64,000 nt of DNA from Lactuca virosa (GCA_928212115.1 CAKMRJ010005634.1:129323665-129387664); one strand, 5' to 3'; positions 34,636 to 47,806 are shown, counted from the stretch's first letter. Notes: a model not told the origin generated them from the sequence alone. Made by a program: numbers and translations.

Positions 34636-36480
34636 GAAGGTCATTAGAAGTTTAAAGCATATGAGATTTGAATTCGTATCGATTTCTATTACTAAAGCCT
34701 GTGATAATTATGATGATCTTCATCAATTTCATTCGTTCATTAATATGAAGTAATTCACATTAAGTCAGAAATAACTACGATGAAGATGGTCAAGTTCGAA
34801 ATAATTAGAACTCACAATCCAAAACAACATTTCTTACACTTCTACAAGTCAATGCTTGAGGCTAAATGAGTTTACCCTTAAATCACAAGATATTATCAAA
34901 ACTTTTGTATTACGTTCATTGATTGAAACGCTTAAAACTCATTAAATAATATAAATTGATATCTCTTTATGATTTTTTTTTATATCACTTGGATGAGAAA
35001 CAATATAATGATATATAAATATTACATAATTGGTTGTTTGAGAAAGAATCTAAAAGGGGAAGGAAGGGCATGAAAGACAAAGTTAAAAGAGGAAGGAGGG
35101 GAAGCTTTGGTGATCCCAAGGTGTGTGTTTCCATGAGATTGTTTGCAGCTTTAACTTTCCCAAATTCACACTACAATAAAGTAAAAGCAACTTGATCGTG
35201 TCTTGTATCTTCGATCATCAATAAAGCAAACAAATATGCTCTAAGACCATCTTTTATAAATGCATTAAATCTTGTATCATGTAATTGTTAAAGAATGTAT
35301 GCTTTTTCTTTATCATCTTAATGCTATCAGTAATAAAATACCCAATTTGGTAGGAAGATATTAAAGAAAACCATTTTTAATTTTTATTAAGCTTCTTATT
35401 TTTAACTATTTTTTGAAATTTAGGTATCTTTGGTTGGTTTCTTAAACAACTCAATTTTTATTAACTAAGGAGGGAACTAGAAAACGAAGAAATCAATAAC
35501 AAAGATTTAATAGCCAACATTAGATTATGTAACCAAGAAACCCAATTAAATTTCAGTTTTTAATTTCTACGCATAAGACAAAAAACGATTACTAAACTAT
35601 TTTGTAAAAGTAGCATCCTTTTGTTGCTAGTGAACTCGAAACACCACTGGATTTCAAACCATATTACAATATATAAAGTGAGTTTGTTGTTTTCTTCAAC
35701 TACTTTACTTCTGATAAGTAATTTCTTATTTATTTTTAAACTGTTTTGGACATGTGATATATCAAAACCAAGATATTATGGAGGAAAACACAAATATATA
35801 ATCATACAGTCTGTTTTGATTATATTTATAGTCTAAAATTCGTGCTCAAAAATAAAAATAAAAACTCATTTCTGAAAATTAGTAAAACCAATTTTCCAAC
35901 ACAAATTACATTTAATAGAACGTAAGTAAGATTCCCTCAAACATTCTTAGTATGTATATTGCTATGGATGAAAATATTCGAAGTTGTGAGGCAGGGCGAT
36001 CGAAGAACAACAAACAGCATTGAAGAAAACAAAAGCACTCACTTTCCCAAACCCCAAAGGAAGATCTGCCTTTCACTTTACCCTCCTATTTCTCCATTCT
36101 TTATTTTTACCCCATACTTTTCCTCTTTTTACACATCACCCCCTTTACTTTTCCCTCTCTCTTCCGCATGGGATCAACCAAATTCCCAACGTCACTATCT
36201 CTCCCTTTCAACCCCTTTACTTTCTTTCTTTCAAATTCTTTGAACTAATAAAATTTCTACATCATTTTTTTTAATCTTATTTCTTGACAAAAATAAGGAC
36301 ATTCAATATCAACCATACGTTTTCTGGGTCGGGAATTCGGGTATTTAATTTGCCAAGATAACTGAATTATACGACATTCATTGAATCACTTGACAAAATT
36401 TATAATGTTTAATTTAGTATATAAACAAAAATTGTTTACCAAATATTAAGAATAATCCAAAACAAAAGAAAATAACAAAT
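34117..36480. other. Unassigned intergenic DNA downstream of the BG1-like gene
   Basis: AT-rich. A 27-base T run (34603..34629) could be the reversed poly-A of an old retroposon. An 18-bp direct repeat (atccgccgttaaaagatc) occurs at 34500 and 34539. The stretch 36060..36240 is CT-rich and open on the plus strand for 94 codons, which I regard as compositional. Confidence 0.3.
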
Positions 36481-37695
36481 TCAGAAAACTAAGCCACTAG
36501 CTATGGCACGATTGGTACTCAAATGAGTAGTTTCGTACACAGGAAGCTCCTCACAATATTGATCATTCTTGAAAACGTTCAAGTGATCGAGCTCAAATAA
36601 GTCTGAGCTAGTGTCACTTGCCATGTCATCATCCTCGTCATCTTCTTCTTCTTCATTGTCATTCTGTCTTGTTGGAATTTGTATAAGATTTGATTTTTCT
36701 GTTTTCTGCCATTGAAATTTCTGAAAATCTTGCTCCCCCCTTACGTTTTTCTGACTGCAAGAACGAGAATTTTCATCAACAGTTACACTCTCTGGATAAA
36801 ACCGAACTGTTCTTCGCATTCCATTGTTGAGTTGCTCTCTTGATCTTGGAGAGTTTTTACTTAAACATGATCGAGAAAATGAAGAGGCTGTTGAACACGT
36901 AGATACATTTGTTGATTTTGATGATCTTCCTGTTCGGATTTGAGTTCGATCTTCAAAACCCGAATCTTTTGATTTCTTTGAATGCCCATTTGGGAAAAGG
37001 GCGTTCAGAAAGTTTGTTAGCCGACCTCCTGGTGAGATCGGTTGCTTTACTTTCTTTAAACTTGTGTAGATCTTCAAAGCCCGGGTTTTCGACCGGATTA
37101 GACCAAAAGTCTGGTCTGTTTTATTTGTTTGATCTTCATCAAACAAATAAAATTCGTTCTGCTTTTTAAGAGCAGAACGTGGTGAAATACTGGTTTTCAC
37201 CTTGTTGAAAGGACCGAAACAAGAAGGTTTGGGATTCGCCACTTCAGCTTCCGAATACCATCCAAAGCTTGAATCGGAAGAACTTGAACCAGAACTAAAG
37301 AACATTGGGTCATTATCATGTATCGTTTTCCGATCAAATTCCGGCAATGAAGTAGGCCTTCTGCCACCTTTTGAGACATTCTTATTAACTTTCATTTCCA
37401 TCCATTTATCAACCAAACAAGCTCGCCGGAAACTTGCTACTTCTTCATCCTCCACCGCACTGCTACTCTTAAATCTACCGCGACCACCACAGGCGGTGTC
37501 ACCGCCGCCGCTTTTGATGCTCTGTTTCTTTGCAGCTTTCTGTTTGCGTAGCTTAAATTCACCAAAACTCTCGTCGCTTCCGTCAATGGAACGGTAGATT
37601 TCGTCAAGAAGAGTGGAAGAAAATGATGGGTTTTTTGTATTTCTCCGTGATTTGTCTTCTCTAAGTATTTTATCCCAATCATATATGTCGGCCAT
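36481..37695 (-). CDS. BG1L: BIG GRAIN 1-like protein, 404 aa, single exon
   Basis: This is the only intact host gene I see. Two family hallmarks are present. The N-terminal motif NPSFSSTLLDEIYRSID lies at residues 22..38. The C-terminal block SSDLFELDHL (363..372), with ELPVYETT (383..390) and NRAIASGL (395..402) near the very end, completes the pattern. Between them the protein is Ser-rich, basic and mostly disordered, with an acidic run at 348..357. There is no signal peptide or membrane span. In rice BG1 is a plasma-membrane-associated positive regulator of auxin response and transport that enlarges grains. The role here is inferred from homology. The length is normal for dicot homologues. 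The start (ATG 37693..37695 on the minus strand) is set by the conserved N-terminus and by a TATA box ~150 bp upstream. No intron is needed. The frame is intact, unlike every other long coding region here. Confidence 0.93.
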   Translation of the reverse strand: MADIYDWDKILREDKSRRNTKNPSFSSTLLDEIYRSIDGSDESFGEFKLRKQKAAKKQSIKSGGGDTACGGRGRFKSSSAVEDEEVASFRRACLVDKWMEMKVNKNVSKGGRRPTSLPEFDRKTIHDNDPMFFSSGSSSSDSSFGWYSEAEVANPKPSCFGPFNKVKTSISPRSALKKQNEFYLFDEDQTNKTDQTFGLIRSKTRALKIYTSLKKVKQPISPGGRLTNFLNALFPNGHSKKSKDSGFEDRTQIRTGRSSKSTNVSTCSTASSFSRSCLSKNSPRSREQLNNGMRRTVRFYPESVTVDENSRSCSQKNVRGEQDFQKFQWQKTEKSNLIQIPTRQNDNEEEEDDEDDDMASDTSSDLFELDHLNVFKNDQYCEELPVYETTHLSTNRAIASGLVF

Positions 37696-37860
37696 AACTA
37701 TGTAATCGGAAGGAAACTGGAAAAAAGAGGTAGAGAGAGAAGGAAAGGAGAATGAAGTGAGAAGTGGGTTTTGATTTTCTAGAGAGAGAAATGAAGGCTT
37801 GAACGAGAATGTATGATGAAGATGAACAGGGAAGGAGGAAGACTTTATAGAGTAAGATGC
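37696..37860 (-). promoter_or_regulatory. BG1-like 5' leader and core promoter
   Basis: A minus-strand TATA box (ctataaagt, complement of 37842..37850) lies about 150 bp upstream of the ATG. The leader between them is a CT-rich tract on the minus strand (GA repeats on the plus strand, such as agagagagaaatg at 37781..37793), a common plant 5'-UTR feature. The start site would be near 37815, by the usual ~30-bp spacing. Confidence 0.6.
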
Positions 37861-38202
37861 GCGCGTGCATGGTGAGTGCCAATTTGCTTAAGATGTGCAT
37901 TTGATTATGATCGCAAAAAGAAAAAGACAAAATTGCCCTTATTTATCTTACGATATTTTCGGAATGAAAAATATAACATTTAATTTACAAACGTTTTAAA
38001 CTTTAAAAAAAATAAATAAATAAATAAAAATCATCTAATTATACTCTTAAAAATTGGTCACAGATTAAATTTATTATATATGTTGATAATAATAACACAT
38101 TGTTGCATGAATTAATACAAATTCAATTTGATTATATAAATTGATAAAAAAAAGGAAAGTAATTTCTTAAATTGGTAAAAAAAAATTATGGTTACTTCAA
38201 TT
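37861..38202. other. Upstream AT-rich region of the BG1-like gene
   Basis: Low-complexity AT-rich DNA, including aaataaataaataaataaa near 38010. No further element could be defined. Distal promoter sites may lie here. Confidence 0.35.
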
Positions 38203-38575
38203 CAAGGGTGTCAAGATCGGGATCATAAGTACGATTGTTTTCGGGCTTGCAAGATTGGGATCGAGATCCTAAGATCGCACAAAATAAATCATAATTTTAA
38301 TTTATAATTTTAAAACATGAAAAATATTTCAAACATTCGATTTTTCGTTTAAAAGTTATAAAAGCTTTCAAATATTAATCATAAGTCACGACACAAAATG
38401 ATAAACGGTAAATTGGTAAAAAGTAAAAGACATAAAGCAGTAAAAAAATAAAGAGAAAGTAGGATTGGATTGGATCGGATCCCGATCCTGCGATCCTACC
38501 TCAAATACAATATGTTTACGATCCGGTTCGTTTTTCATACCTAGGATCGTCAGAATCGCGATTTTGACAACCATA
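38203..38575. mobile_element. Probable MITE with GATC-rich inverted ends
   Basis: The left side reads gggtgtcaagatcgggatc. The complement of the right side reads tggttgtcaaaatcgcgattc, so the two ends form an imperfect inverted repeat. The element is rich in 'gatcggatc/gatcctgcgatcc' words and non-coding. I could not settle a target duplication. It sits ~0.5 kb upstream of the BG1-like start codon. Confidence 0.5.
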
Positions 38576-39094
38576 CTTAAGATTATAGTTGTCCTTCTTT
38601 CGATATATAAATTATTTCTCAATTATTACCAAATTATTTCTCATTTGTGTTTAATTTACCCAGTAATAGTAATTATAAAATATTTTTGATATTGTGATTC
38701 ATAAATTTTCTTATATTCTTTTACGGGATATTTTTAAATTTTTATTTAAAAGACATTTAGTTATCACAGTACAACGAGTGAGAAGACAAACAGACAATAA
38801 ATTGTGTCATTAAGATTTTTGTATGGTAAAAGTAAACGTATCAAACCAAACGTATCAAATAAGCATTTCAACTATATAAAAATTGATTAGAGTTATCAAA
38901 TAAACCATTGCGTTTTCTGAGGATGAAAAAAGCATCTCATGATTTGTTTTTATATTCATACATTCTCCTCCAAATGAAATAGTACAAAGCTCATTAATTT
39001 TCATTAGAATCCAAATTTGCTTATTTCTTTATGAACAATCTTTAGAAGTTATAACTCACATTCAAGTTTATGTAGGGTGTTTGAGATCGGTTAT
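38576..39094. other. Unassigned AT-rich sequence
   Basis: No genes or repeats recognised. Confidence 0.3.
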
Positions 39095-39109
39095 TTAAAA
39101 CAACATATA

Positions 39110-39244
39110 CCAAAAAGTTTTTGGTCTAACGGTAAGGAGTGACTCTCTCAAATGAGAGATCATGGGTTCAAGTCTTACTAGGAGACATAGATGGTGTTTA
39201 GAAGTAGATTAGGAATAAATTAGTTTGCCGTTTCAGAAAAAAAA
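39110..39244 (+). mobile_element. tRNA-derived SINE, 135 bp, with 15-bp target duplication
   Basis: Pol III internal promoter boxes are visible: an A-box-like tggtctaacggtaagg (39122..39137) and a B-box-like gggttcaagtc (39164..39174). The element ends in gccgtttcag plus A8. It is flanked by perfect 15-bp direct repeats ttaaaacaacatata (39095..39109 and 39245..39259), the signature of LINE-machinery insertion. The boxes are near consensus, so it may be fairly young. Confidence 0.88.
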
Positions 39245-39259
39245 TTAAAACAACATATA

Positions 39260-40510
39260 TACTTGTTTATTATTTTATTCATGGTAAACAGAATTATAAA
39301 AAAAAAATATTTACAACGTATCCTGTGTAAATGGAATTATAAAAATAAATAAATAAATAAATAATATTCCGTATTTACAACTTATCCTGTATCGAAATGA
39401 AATAAATTAATAAATTATTTTCTTTACAACGAAAAAAGAGCAACCCAAACCAATTCATTAAATCAAATCATAGTTCTACTTAGAAATTAAAGAATCTTAT
39501 TGGAAATAAAATAAGATTTTAATTAAATAATTGGGTATAATAGTTAGGATCAAGCTGATCTTGGAATGGGGTCGGGAGGTGGGGTTTTTATAAGACAGTG
39601 AAGAATCTTGGTTGGAGGTAGTGCATATTAGTGGTTAGGCAACCAACGTATCACTTGTACTCATTGGGTGTTAACAACAAAAGAATCAAAAGACAGATTT
39701 TGGTTGTTTTTAACTTTGGTGAAATGAACAATATCTTGAAAATCCATCATAAGCATCAGCATATGAAAATAAAATAATAATAATACAAAAAGGCAGTAAG
39801 CATATCGAAGTGAATTCTATTCTCTCATTAATGTTCTTAAACCCGAATTTTAATTCTTAAAAACACTATAATACTCTAAAAATATAATTACTCAAATCTC
39901 GGTACCAATATTTAGATTTTCGTTGTAAATAAATACTTAATACACATGAATAAGTATCCGCAGATTACATTGTTTAAAAAAAAATTTAACATTTAGACAA
40001 GTCAATCAAAATATATCAGTATGGTATGTTTGCTACAGAAAAATTGAATTGAAGCGGATAATAAAAATGAAATGAAAGATAATTAAGTCGAGAAAAATGA
40101 ATTGATTTTATTATTTGGTACGAATGTATTAGATTTGTATATCAATATTAACTTATCATGATATATAATGTATTTTTATATTTGTAGAAAAAATCGCATT
40201 TTTTCACCAATTAGTTTTTATAATTTTAGTTAATATTTTATATTATAATTTAAATTCAATGGTCAATAAATAACATGCTAAATTATTCATTAAACCATTT
40301 GATAACAAATTTTTAAGTACAACCTTGTTCAAACCTGAATTCATAAAGGTTTATTGTCAAATTTCTCATCTAATAATTATTGCCACTAAAGCTTAGTAAA
40401 TATTCATGATCGGTTGGTAGCATTGGTATATGCATTAGTTATCGATCCATTATACTCATTAAACCTTCACATCCCCTTTTTCTCTTCCTTGAGCTTTTAG
40501 TGAAACACTC
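39260..40510. other. Unassigned AT-rich intergenic DNA
   Basis: No coding sequence. aaataaataaataaataa-type low complexity lies at 39343..39365. A GC-richer patch at 39550..39640 (gggtcgggaggtggggttttt) has no open frame after it. Confidence 0.3.
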
Positions 40511-40511
40511 T

Positions 40512-40645
40512 CCTTCTTCTACTTGCTTTATAATATAGCACCCAATAATCCAATGTCACCTTAAAATCCTACAACTACCCCTTCTTCTACTTGCACTATA
40601 ATGTAGCACCCAATATCTCCTTGAAATCCCAAAACTACATATTAT
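40512..40645. repeat. Two-copy tandem duplication, ~68-bp unit
   Basis: The copies start ccttcttctacttgc at 40512 and 40580 and share 'atagcacccaata...cctt'. They have diverged noticeably. Confidence 0.65.
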
Positions 40646-41901
40646 ACTTGCAATTTCACAATTTGAAATAAAGAGGAATTCTACATAATTTTTTTTACAA
40701 AACTAATTCAAAATGTTGTATCAATGTAATTATTTTAAAATTTTGGATCAATAAAACTAGATAGCCATCACCTAATGGGTCGCCTGGGAAGATATAGTCC
40801 CTCGAAGGGATGTTCCAATTTCTAATTATAAGGGTTAATTTCAATCAGAAGTATGAATATAAGAGATTCATAATAACGATTCTACATAAATCTTTTTTAT
40901 ATATTAATAAAATTAAGAATCATATAATTTCTATTAACAAGAAGCTAGTAATTCAAATTATTAGACTATATGCATTTATGTATTCACTCTTAATATATGT
41001 TGGTAGTGTTGGAAAATTGGTTTCAACTAATTTTCAAAAATGAAACTTTTTCCCTATTTTGAACACAGATTTTGAACCCTAAACATTATCATAATGAGAA
41101 AATGATTATGTGTTTGTGTTTTCTTTCGTGATACCTTCGTTTCATTATATCAAATGTAATAAACGGATTAAAGATGAATGACAACTTGCATACGGTAGTG
41201 GGGTAGTTGGAAGAAACTAACAAAAATGGATTAATTGGGTTTATTTCATCCCACGTAGGTGGAAGTATGAAAAGAAAATGAATTTATAACCACAAAGGCT
41301 TCTTAGCCTTGTAAGTCTTATGGAACAAAGGTTATTTTTTGCACGTGTAGAGGCTGCAAATGCAAAACAAATTGGTTTGGGTTCACCGAACTTGCTAGTG
41401 TGGGGTCTGTGGGTATGAATGCACCATCGGCCGAACAGAAAAGTTCAAGGACTTTTTTGGAAGAATTTTCTTTTCATAATTGAATCTGTATCAACTATAA
41501 ACCAGTATTATATGCCATTAATCATATATTCCAGTTTATATTTCTTGATTTTATATGCTCTTTATTTTTAACAGTTACGTTTTAATGTTTAAGACATTAG
41601 TTACATTTTGTTGTATATATGCAACATTTTTGTTACTGATTGACACTTAATGAATAAGTTTTTTCTTCCTATCATCCGATTCTACTTCTGCCTTGTCCTC
41701 TAGTTGCAACCAAGGATTTTTCCTGAAGAATCGTTTTTCATTGTTGTATCATGGGAAAGAAGCACCCAATACAAGGTGAATTTTTATACGGACACTGTGT
41801 TAAACACGAGCCTTAATAAAAATTTAATACTTTATGTTCTTTCATGTATTTACCTGTTATATTTTCCTAATATGTAGTATAGCCCATACACTCTCCTTAT
41901 G

Positions 41902-41902
<1 letters not shown>
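40646..41902. other. Unassigned intergenic DNA, possible LTR relic at 41140..41480
   Basis: The stretch 'catcccacgtaggtgg...gaatttataaccacaaaggcttct' has the look of a copia LTR promoter. No termini could be found. No genes. Confidence 0.3.

Positions 41903-41997
<95 letters not shown>
41903..41997. repeat. Compound (TA)n(TG)n microsatellite
   Basis: (TA)n from 41903 to 41969 passes directly into (TG)n to 41997. A typical variable marker locus. Confidence 0.95.
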
Positions 41998-42311
41998 CTT
42001 GTAATGCCGTTGTAATCAATTATGAATTATACCAATTATCATGGTATACTGATTAATTACTTATTTATTCTCTACTAAAATCTCTTTATTATCTCTTATT
42101 CCTGAATCAACTCCTTTCCACCATTATTCTCATTTATTCTCTAATGTTGTTGCCATTGTTCTCTAACGTTTTTGCTACTTTTCTCCATGGATACAAATGA
42201 TGTAATCAATTACAATAATGATAGTTATGAAAAACCTACACATAATCCTAGCGAATCGGAGTGGAAGAAGATTAATTTCATGGCTAAACTTTAGATCTAT
42301 GACACCATGTC
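41998..42311. other. Unassigned sequence
   Basis: A short stretch at 42187..42293 reads as coding-like on the plus strand (MDTNDVINYNNDSYEK...) before a TAG. It is too short to identify. Confidence 0.25.
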
Positions 42312-43284
42312 TCAGTATCTCCTGGATTTTGGGAATCTAAAAATGATCATTTTTATAAAACAGTTTTATACGGCAAACGGAAGCATTTAAAAGTAACTAG
42401 TTTATTTTAAGACCATTTTAACAAAAGCACCAAGAGGATCCAATTACATGAACGAGAACGATTATAACAACACATTGGATGTTAAGAACACAACCTTTAG
42501 AGACTTTGATCTCACTTGGAATTGGGGAGTTGTTGAAGATAACAAAGAACAAGAAACATGATCTTCTTTACAAGTATCCACCATCAAGAGTAAGACACAA
42601 CAGAAAGCTAGTTCCCTTCTTGTATTTGTTATTTGTTAAGACTTTAAGTGCATAACATAATTAAGAACTAAAGGAGAAGCACTTCTAAGCACCAACATTT
42701 GCAACTAGCTTCAAAAGAAAAGCAAGAAGGAGAGAGCATAGAACCTACGGTTCTACTAGAGAGAAAAAAGAAGAAGTAATAAGCAACATACTGACTAGTT
42801 ATTATTCTCTTTATATAGCATCTTGCAAGTATCAAGGGTCATACCTCTCATAAATGAAAGCAAGGGATAAAGGAAGATTCGTGGAGGTGTAAGAGGTTGG
42901 TTCACAAGAAACTTCACCCCCTTGTGTAAGAACCTACGACTTTAACCTCAAATGGTCAAAACATAGGTGTCATTCACTCTTTATTATATACTAACATATG
43001 CACTTATTATTTATATAAACCAACTTTATATAAATGGACTATAAAAGGTCCAAAACATGTACACAACATATAAATCATACCTTATGAATTTCTACTTGTT
43101 ATTTCTCTCTTAGAAAATATTATTTGCATACATAATAATTTCTTCATTAAATACAAGAGTTGATTTTATTTATTAATAATGATATTAATAATAAATATTT
43201 AATATATGCCAACTTGATTAAGGTGTGACCCTAGTTATTAGCAAATATTACTCAATAATGACTCTTGAGCATATAGATCCAACA
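42312..43284 (-). mobile_element. Copia LTR (3' LTR, minus sense), left end approximate
   Basis: The right end ccaaca (43279..43284) is followed by atctcccacttgcag, the complement of a copia purine tract. The LTR therefore belongs to a minus-strand element extending to the right. The left end could not be fixed. Confidence 0.55.
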
Positions 43285-45469
43285 ATCTCCCACTTGCAGA
43301 AGATTCATTATGGATTGACATAGACATTAGCTAGATTCTAGTAACAGGCTACTGTTCCTAACAACATACTAAGGGGTTCCATCTTATCAACATCCAATTC
43401 TAGGAGATCAAAGCAACAATTGATGCTTTAGGTAAATTTATCGGTATTCCTTTTGTTCAAACATCATCTTAGATACCGAGACATGGATCGAATCATTCTC
43501 ATTTTTTATCCAACTTTAACTAAGGCACCTTAGACGTATAACTCTCAACACACGAGAGAAAAAAATTCAATCTTGAATACATACGCCTCTTACATAGTTC
43601 GTATTGTACCCAATGATGGCCTTTATAGCTGCACGGTTACGAACAACGTTGAACCATGTCAAAGCATAATATTTCCCTATACTTAAGTCCCTAATATGTA
43701 TCTCAAGTCGAAGGACATAAAGATACTTTCCTTAATAAAATATCACTCATGATTACGATCAATGAAGTGATCTTGATGTGTGTTATGTCAAATACTTACT
43801 CTCTACTCAAGTACTTATGAATTTGATCACAATCCTTTATAATTTTCATCCCCATAAAAATCAACCAATCCATTCATATTAGACTTATTTCATAGATGCT
43901 CTCATAACTATGAATGACTATAGGCATTTAGAATAACCATGTTATTCAAGGATTTAACATGCTAATATAGAACACGGTGATTATTTAATGAAAAGACTAT
44001 ATCCAATATCTCAAGTCATTACAATATATGTTTCTTATATTGTTCCAATATCTAAATACTAAATGCCATACTAATATATTCGCTTAGAACAACAAGGTCT
44101 TATAACACCAACGTGACTTTTATTCTTTCACTACTGAAGGAACTTTGTTAACTGGATTTGACAAACTTGTTTTGTATAAACGTTGTGAATACTAACATTT
44201 TATATTTCACATATATATCCCATATATAAAGAAAAATCTTGAGAATGTTTTAAGTGCTTAAATATGGCTTAGATACCAATACTCACGTAATGGGATTACT
44301 CATAGTCATAAATGAACTAATCAATTAAGCACCTTTATATGTGGTTCCCTGAACAACAATGTATTCTGACTTTGTAGTGTAACTACAGTTAAAATCAACA
44401 TGTAACTCTTATACATGCAACTTTTCTTCAATCATAATGAGGACACGCCTGATTTTGATTTAGTATCATATTAATCTATTTGGAAGTTTATCATATGTGT
44501 AACAATTTATGTATAACTTTCTTTTAAATACTCCGCTGATTAGGAATATTTCTTCAGTTATTCTTAAGTACTTTAGAATCTTCTTTTCAGTCATGCTATG
44601 ACTTATTATCGACTTATACTGGTATCGTATTGCCATGCTCAAAAAACATGACGTATCTAGCTTTCATGAATAACATGACATATATGATGAATCTAACTGC
44701 AACATCATATGGAATATAATCATACTATTTAACTCAACCATCTTACTAGGATTCCGAGGCTTCCTCAAAATCATGTCATGTGGTATTGACAAGATAAACT
44801 CTTTTAGAGTCTTATATCTTGAACCTTTCAAGTTTTTGACAATCAGTTCAATTCTACTTAATCTTTTAAGTTGTCATGATCTAACTATATAGATATTTAT
44901 TCCAAGAATTAGTATGTCATTCACATACAAGACTAGGAATATTATTGCGCTCCTACTAGCTTCTAGAAAACACAAGCGTCATCTTCATTTATAAAGAAAT
45001 CATACTATGTAATTTTCCAATAAGAAAGAGTATTCTTACTTTGAGATGTTGGCTTAAATCTATAAATATTTCCATCAATGTATGTTTTTTCCATTGAAAA
45101 CTCACTTACTCTTTATAGTCATATTGTATTGAGTAAGATTAATCAATCCCATAATTGGTTATCATACATGAATGTATCTCTATGTGTTATATTAGTTTTT
45201 AATCAATTATTTTAATAGGTTCAACAACTGTTGAAAAACTTGCTAGTTTCAAACTATGATGCATTTAGTCTGTGGTTCTTAACCTTTATAGTTCCACATT
45301 ACTTCCACTTAGAAAAATAACTTTCTAAGTATATGTCTTCTGGAATGAAAATTAGTGGGATCATAGAAACTTCATCCTAAAAAATCATTTAGGATATTCT
45401 ACAAATTGTTGTTAGTAGATGTTAGGTTGAGTAAAGCTTCTTGTCTTACATAAGCTTCATAACTCTATA
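43285..45469 (-). mobile_element. Decayed copia internal region, minus strand
   Basis: The decisive trace is at 44903..44939, where the minus strand reads FLVLYVNDILILG. This is the copia RT catalytic box with YVDD changed to YVND. Elsewhere the reading is full of stops. The element is cut off on its right by element E at 45470. Confidence 0.65.
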
Positions 45470-45813
45470 CGTAACATCCCAAAAATCACAATAAATTTTA
45501 ACTTTTCAAAAACAACCAATTTCATCCATAAAGTGTTTACAAAACCGTTGTTTCAAAAGTATTATTCAAATTCAGAATATCCCAAGATCCAATGCCATAA
45601 AATCTGGAAGATGTGCACAATCATGCCTTCGCTTTCCCACGATCCTCTGAAGTACCTGAAATAATAAACTGAAACAGTAAGCCAAAGCTTAGTGAGTTAC
45701 CCAAAGTACCATCACACAACATAACAAACAACATCATGCAAATATGAGCCTTCAGTCTAACTGAACCGCCTCGTAGGGCCTACAACCTATTTGGACCGCT
45801 CTCCGAGCCTTCG
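45470..45813 (-). mobile_element. Element E 3' LTR, left part
   Basis: It begins cgtaacatccc (usual tgtaacatccc, first base changed) and carries a 'gcctacaacctatttggacc' type repeat. The solo LTR interrupts it after cttcg (45809..45813). Confidence 0.7.
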
Positions 45814-46375
45814 TGTCACAACTAGCATTTTTGGTTAGGAAATTCTATCTATGTATGATCAACCCTTGATGTATCTTGTAACTTTAAGATTGATGCTATA
45901 CATGTTAGTCATTTCAAAAACAACTATTCGAATCAAAATTGACTTGTGAAGTTCAAAACCTAATTCAATACATCTCATATACTCAACTGTGGGTTTGAAA
46001 CCCTAATGTCCCGGTTCAAACTCGATTTGGATTTGGATCCTCTTATTGGGCCTAATGGGCTAGTAAACTCTCAATTTGGTTATTTTGGGCCAAGGAACCT
46101 CATTTGGACTCTAATTGGACCTACATTCATTAAACTATAGCATTTTGGGCCATGTTGGGCCTAAAATGACTCACATGTTTTCATAAGCCTTATTGGGCCG
46201 TAAACAACTTTCTTGAACATTATTGGGCTGTAAACCCATTTCTTTATCATTTTTGGGCGTAAACCCTCATATGGGCCCAAAGGGCCAAAAACTTTCATAA
46301 TGGGCCTTATAATTTCGAGTATTATCAAAACTAGCCCAATATCCAAATTTTTTTCCCTCCCATCTCCATTTTCGG

Positions 46376-46480
<105 letters not shown>

Positions 46481-47806
46481 AAAAAAATGTTATGGGATTA
46501 ATTAGGGGATGACACCTCACTTTTATTTATTGGATTTCCAAGCTAATTACATCACATACTTCTAGGATTAGTTCCCAAATCCTCCATGTAATATCCAAGA
46601 TTAACTCTCTCTTCCCTCTTCTTCTAGTCTCGGCCGAGAATCCCAACACCACCCACACTTCTCTCATTTCTCAAACACAAAATCCTCTCTAGAGCTCTCA
46701 AGAAAAATTTCACCTCCATTCTTCCAAATTTTCATGAGTTGTAAGTGTGCATCAAGAACACTTCATCAAAGATCATCACTTTTGGGTAAGCTACTCTCTA
46801 AGTAAGATGATTAACTTCATTTTATGCTAATCCTTCACTCCTTAACACTCTATTTTTTGATCCATGCTCATAAAATCTCTTAGAAATCGAAGATCTCTTC
46901 AAAGAAGTGAGCTAGGCCGAAAACTCCTCCCATCTTCTTCAAAAACCGAATTCATCAAACCAAAGTGAGTTCATACCCCCTATTTTCGGTTTTTACTATG
47001 TTTTGGGGGAGAATACAAGTTTATTTGTGTATATCTATGTGTTTATGCATCATTATGTGTGTTTTCCATGTTATATGTTGCGCTTATGAGTTGGAACTTC
47101 ATAGATTTCGAAAGATCTACTAAAATATGGTGATATTTGTAAACTAAAACACTTTATGCAACTTATTATGAAGATGAAAGGATTAAAACATGTTAAGGAT
47201 GTTGGAAACTAAGTAAAATCGGGTAAAGGGCCAAAAATTTACAAAGTAAACAAAAAGTGAGGATCTTTTGTCAACTCACGGTTTTTAAAAGGGCCAAAAG
47301 AGTAAATTTTCACAAAATGGGCCTCAAATTGGGCCTTCACGGTTTCATGGGATAAACTTGTAAAATTTTGGGCTTTTATGATTTAAATTATCATTTTAGA
47401 CAAATTTGAGCCAAAAATGTAAATTTTCGGTTAAAAGGGCTGAAAATGTAAATTTATTTAAACTTGGGCCAAAAAGATAAATTTATACACAATTGGGCCG
47501 AGAACATCTCTTTTCATAAAATTGAGGCCAAAAGTGTTATTTCTAACAAAAAGGGGCTAGAAATGCTATTTCGTTTAAAACAAGCCCAAAAATGTAAACT
47601 TTTGGTCTTAAAGGACCTAAAGTGTCATTTTTACCAAAAATATGCCTTAATTGTAAATTTCGGTTTTAAGGACCAAAAATGTCTTTTTACAAAAAAAGTG
47701 GGCATTTTATGTCATTTTGGTAAACAATTAAGCTTAAACAACCAACGTAACAACAAACAGATTAATTACGTCATTTACACTTTTAATTGGGCCTGAAATA
47801 TACATT

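Noticed and set aside
34590..34740. Second SINE on the minus strand next to the T27 run
   Set aside because: A weak B-box-like word is present, but no A box and no flanking duplication could be found.
35959..36243. 94-codon plus-strand open frame
   Set aside because: Driven by a CT-rich tract; Pro/Phe/Ser composition follows base composition.
39110..39180. A functional tRNA gene
   Set aside because: It has A- and B-box-like words but no cloverleaf, and a poly-A end with target duplication shows a SINE.
41140..41480. Copia LTR promoter-like stretch
   Set aside because: Style matches, but no LTR ends, primer site or duplication could be identified.
42187..42293. Short coding-like stretch starting MDTNDVINYNN
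   Set aside because: About 35 codons to a stop, no family recognised.
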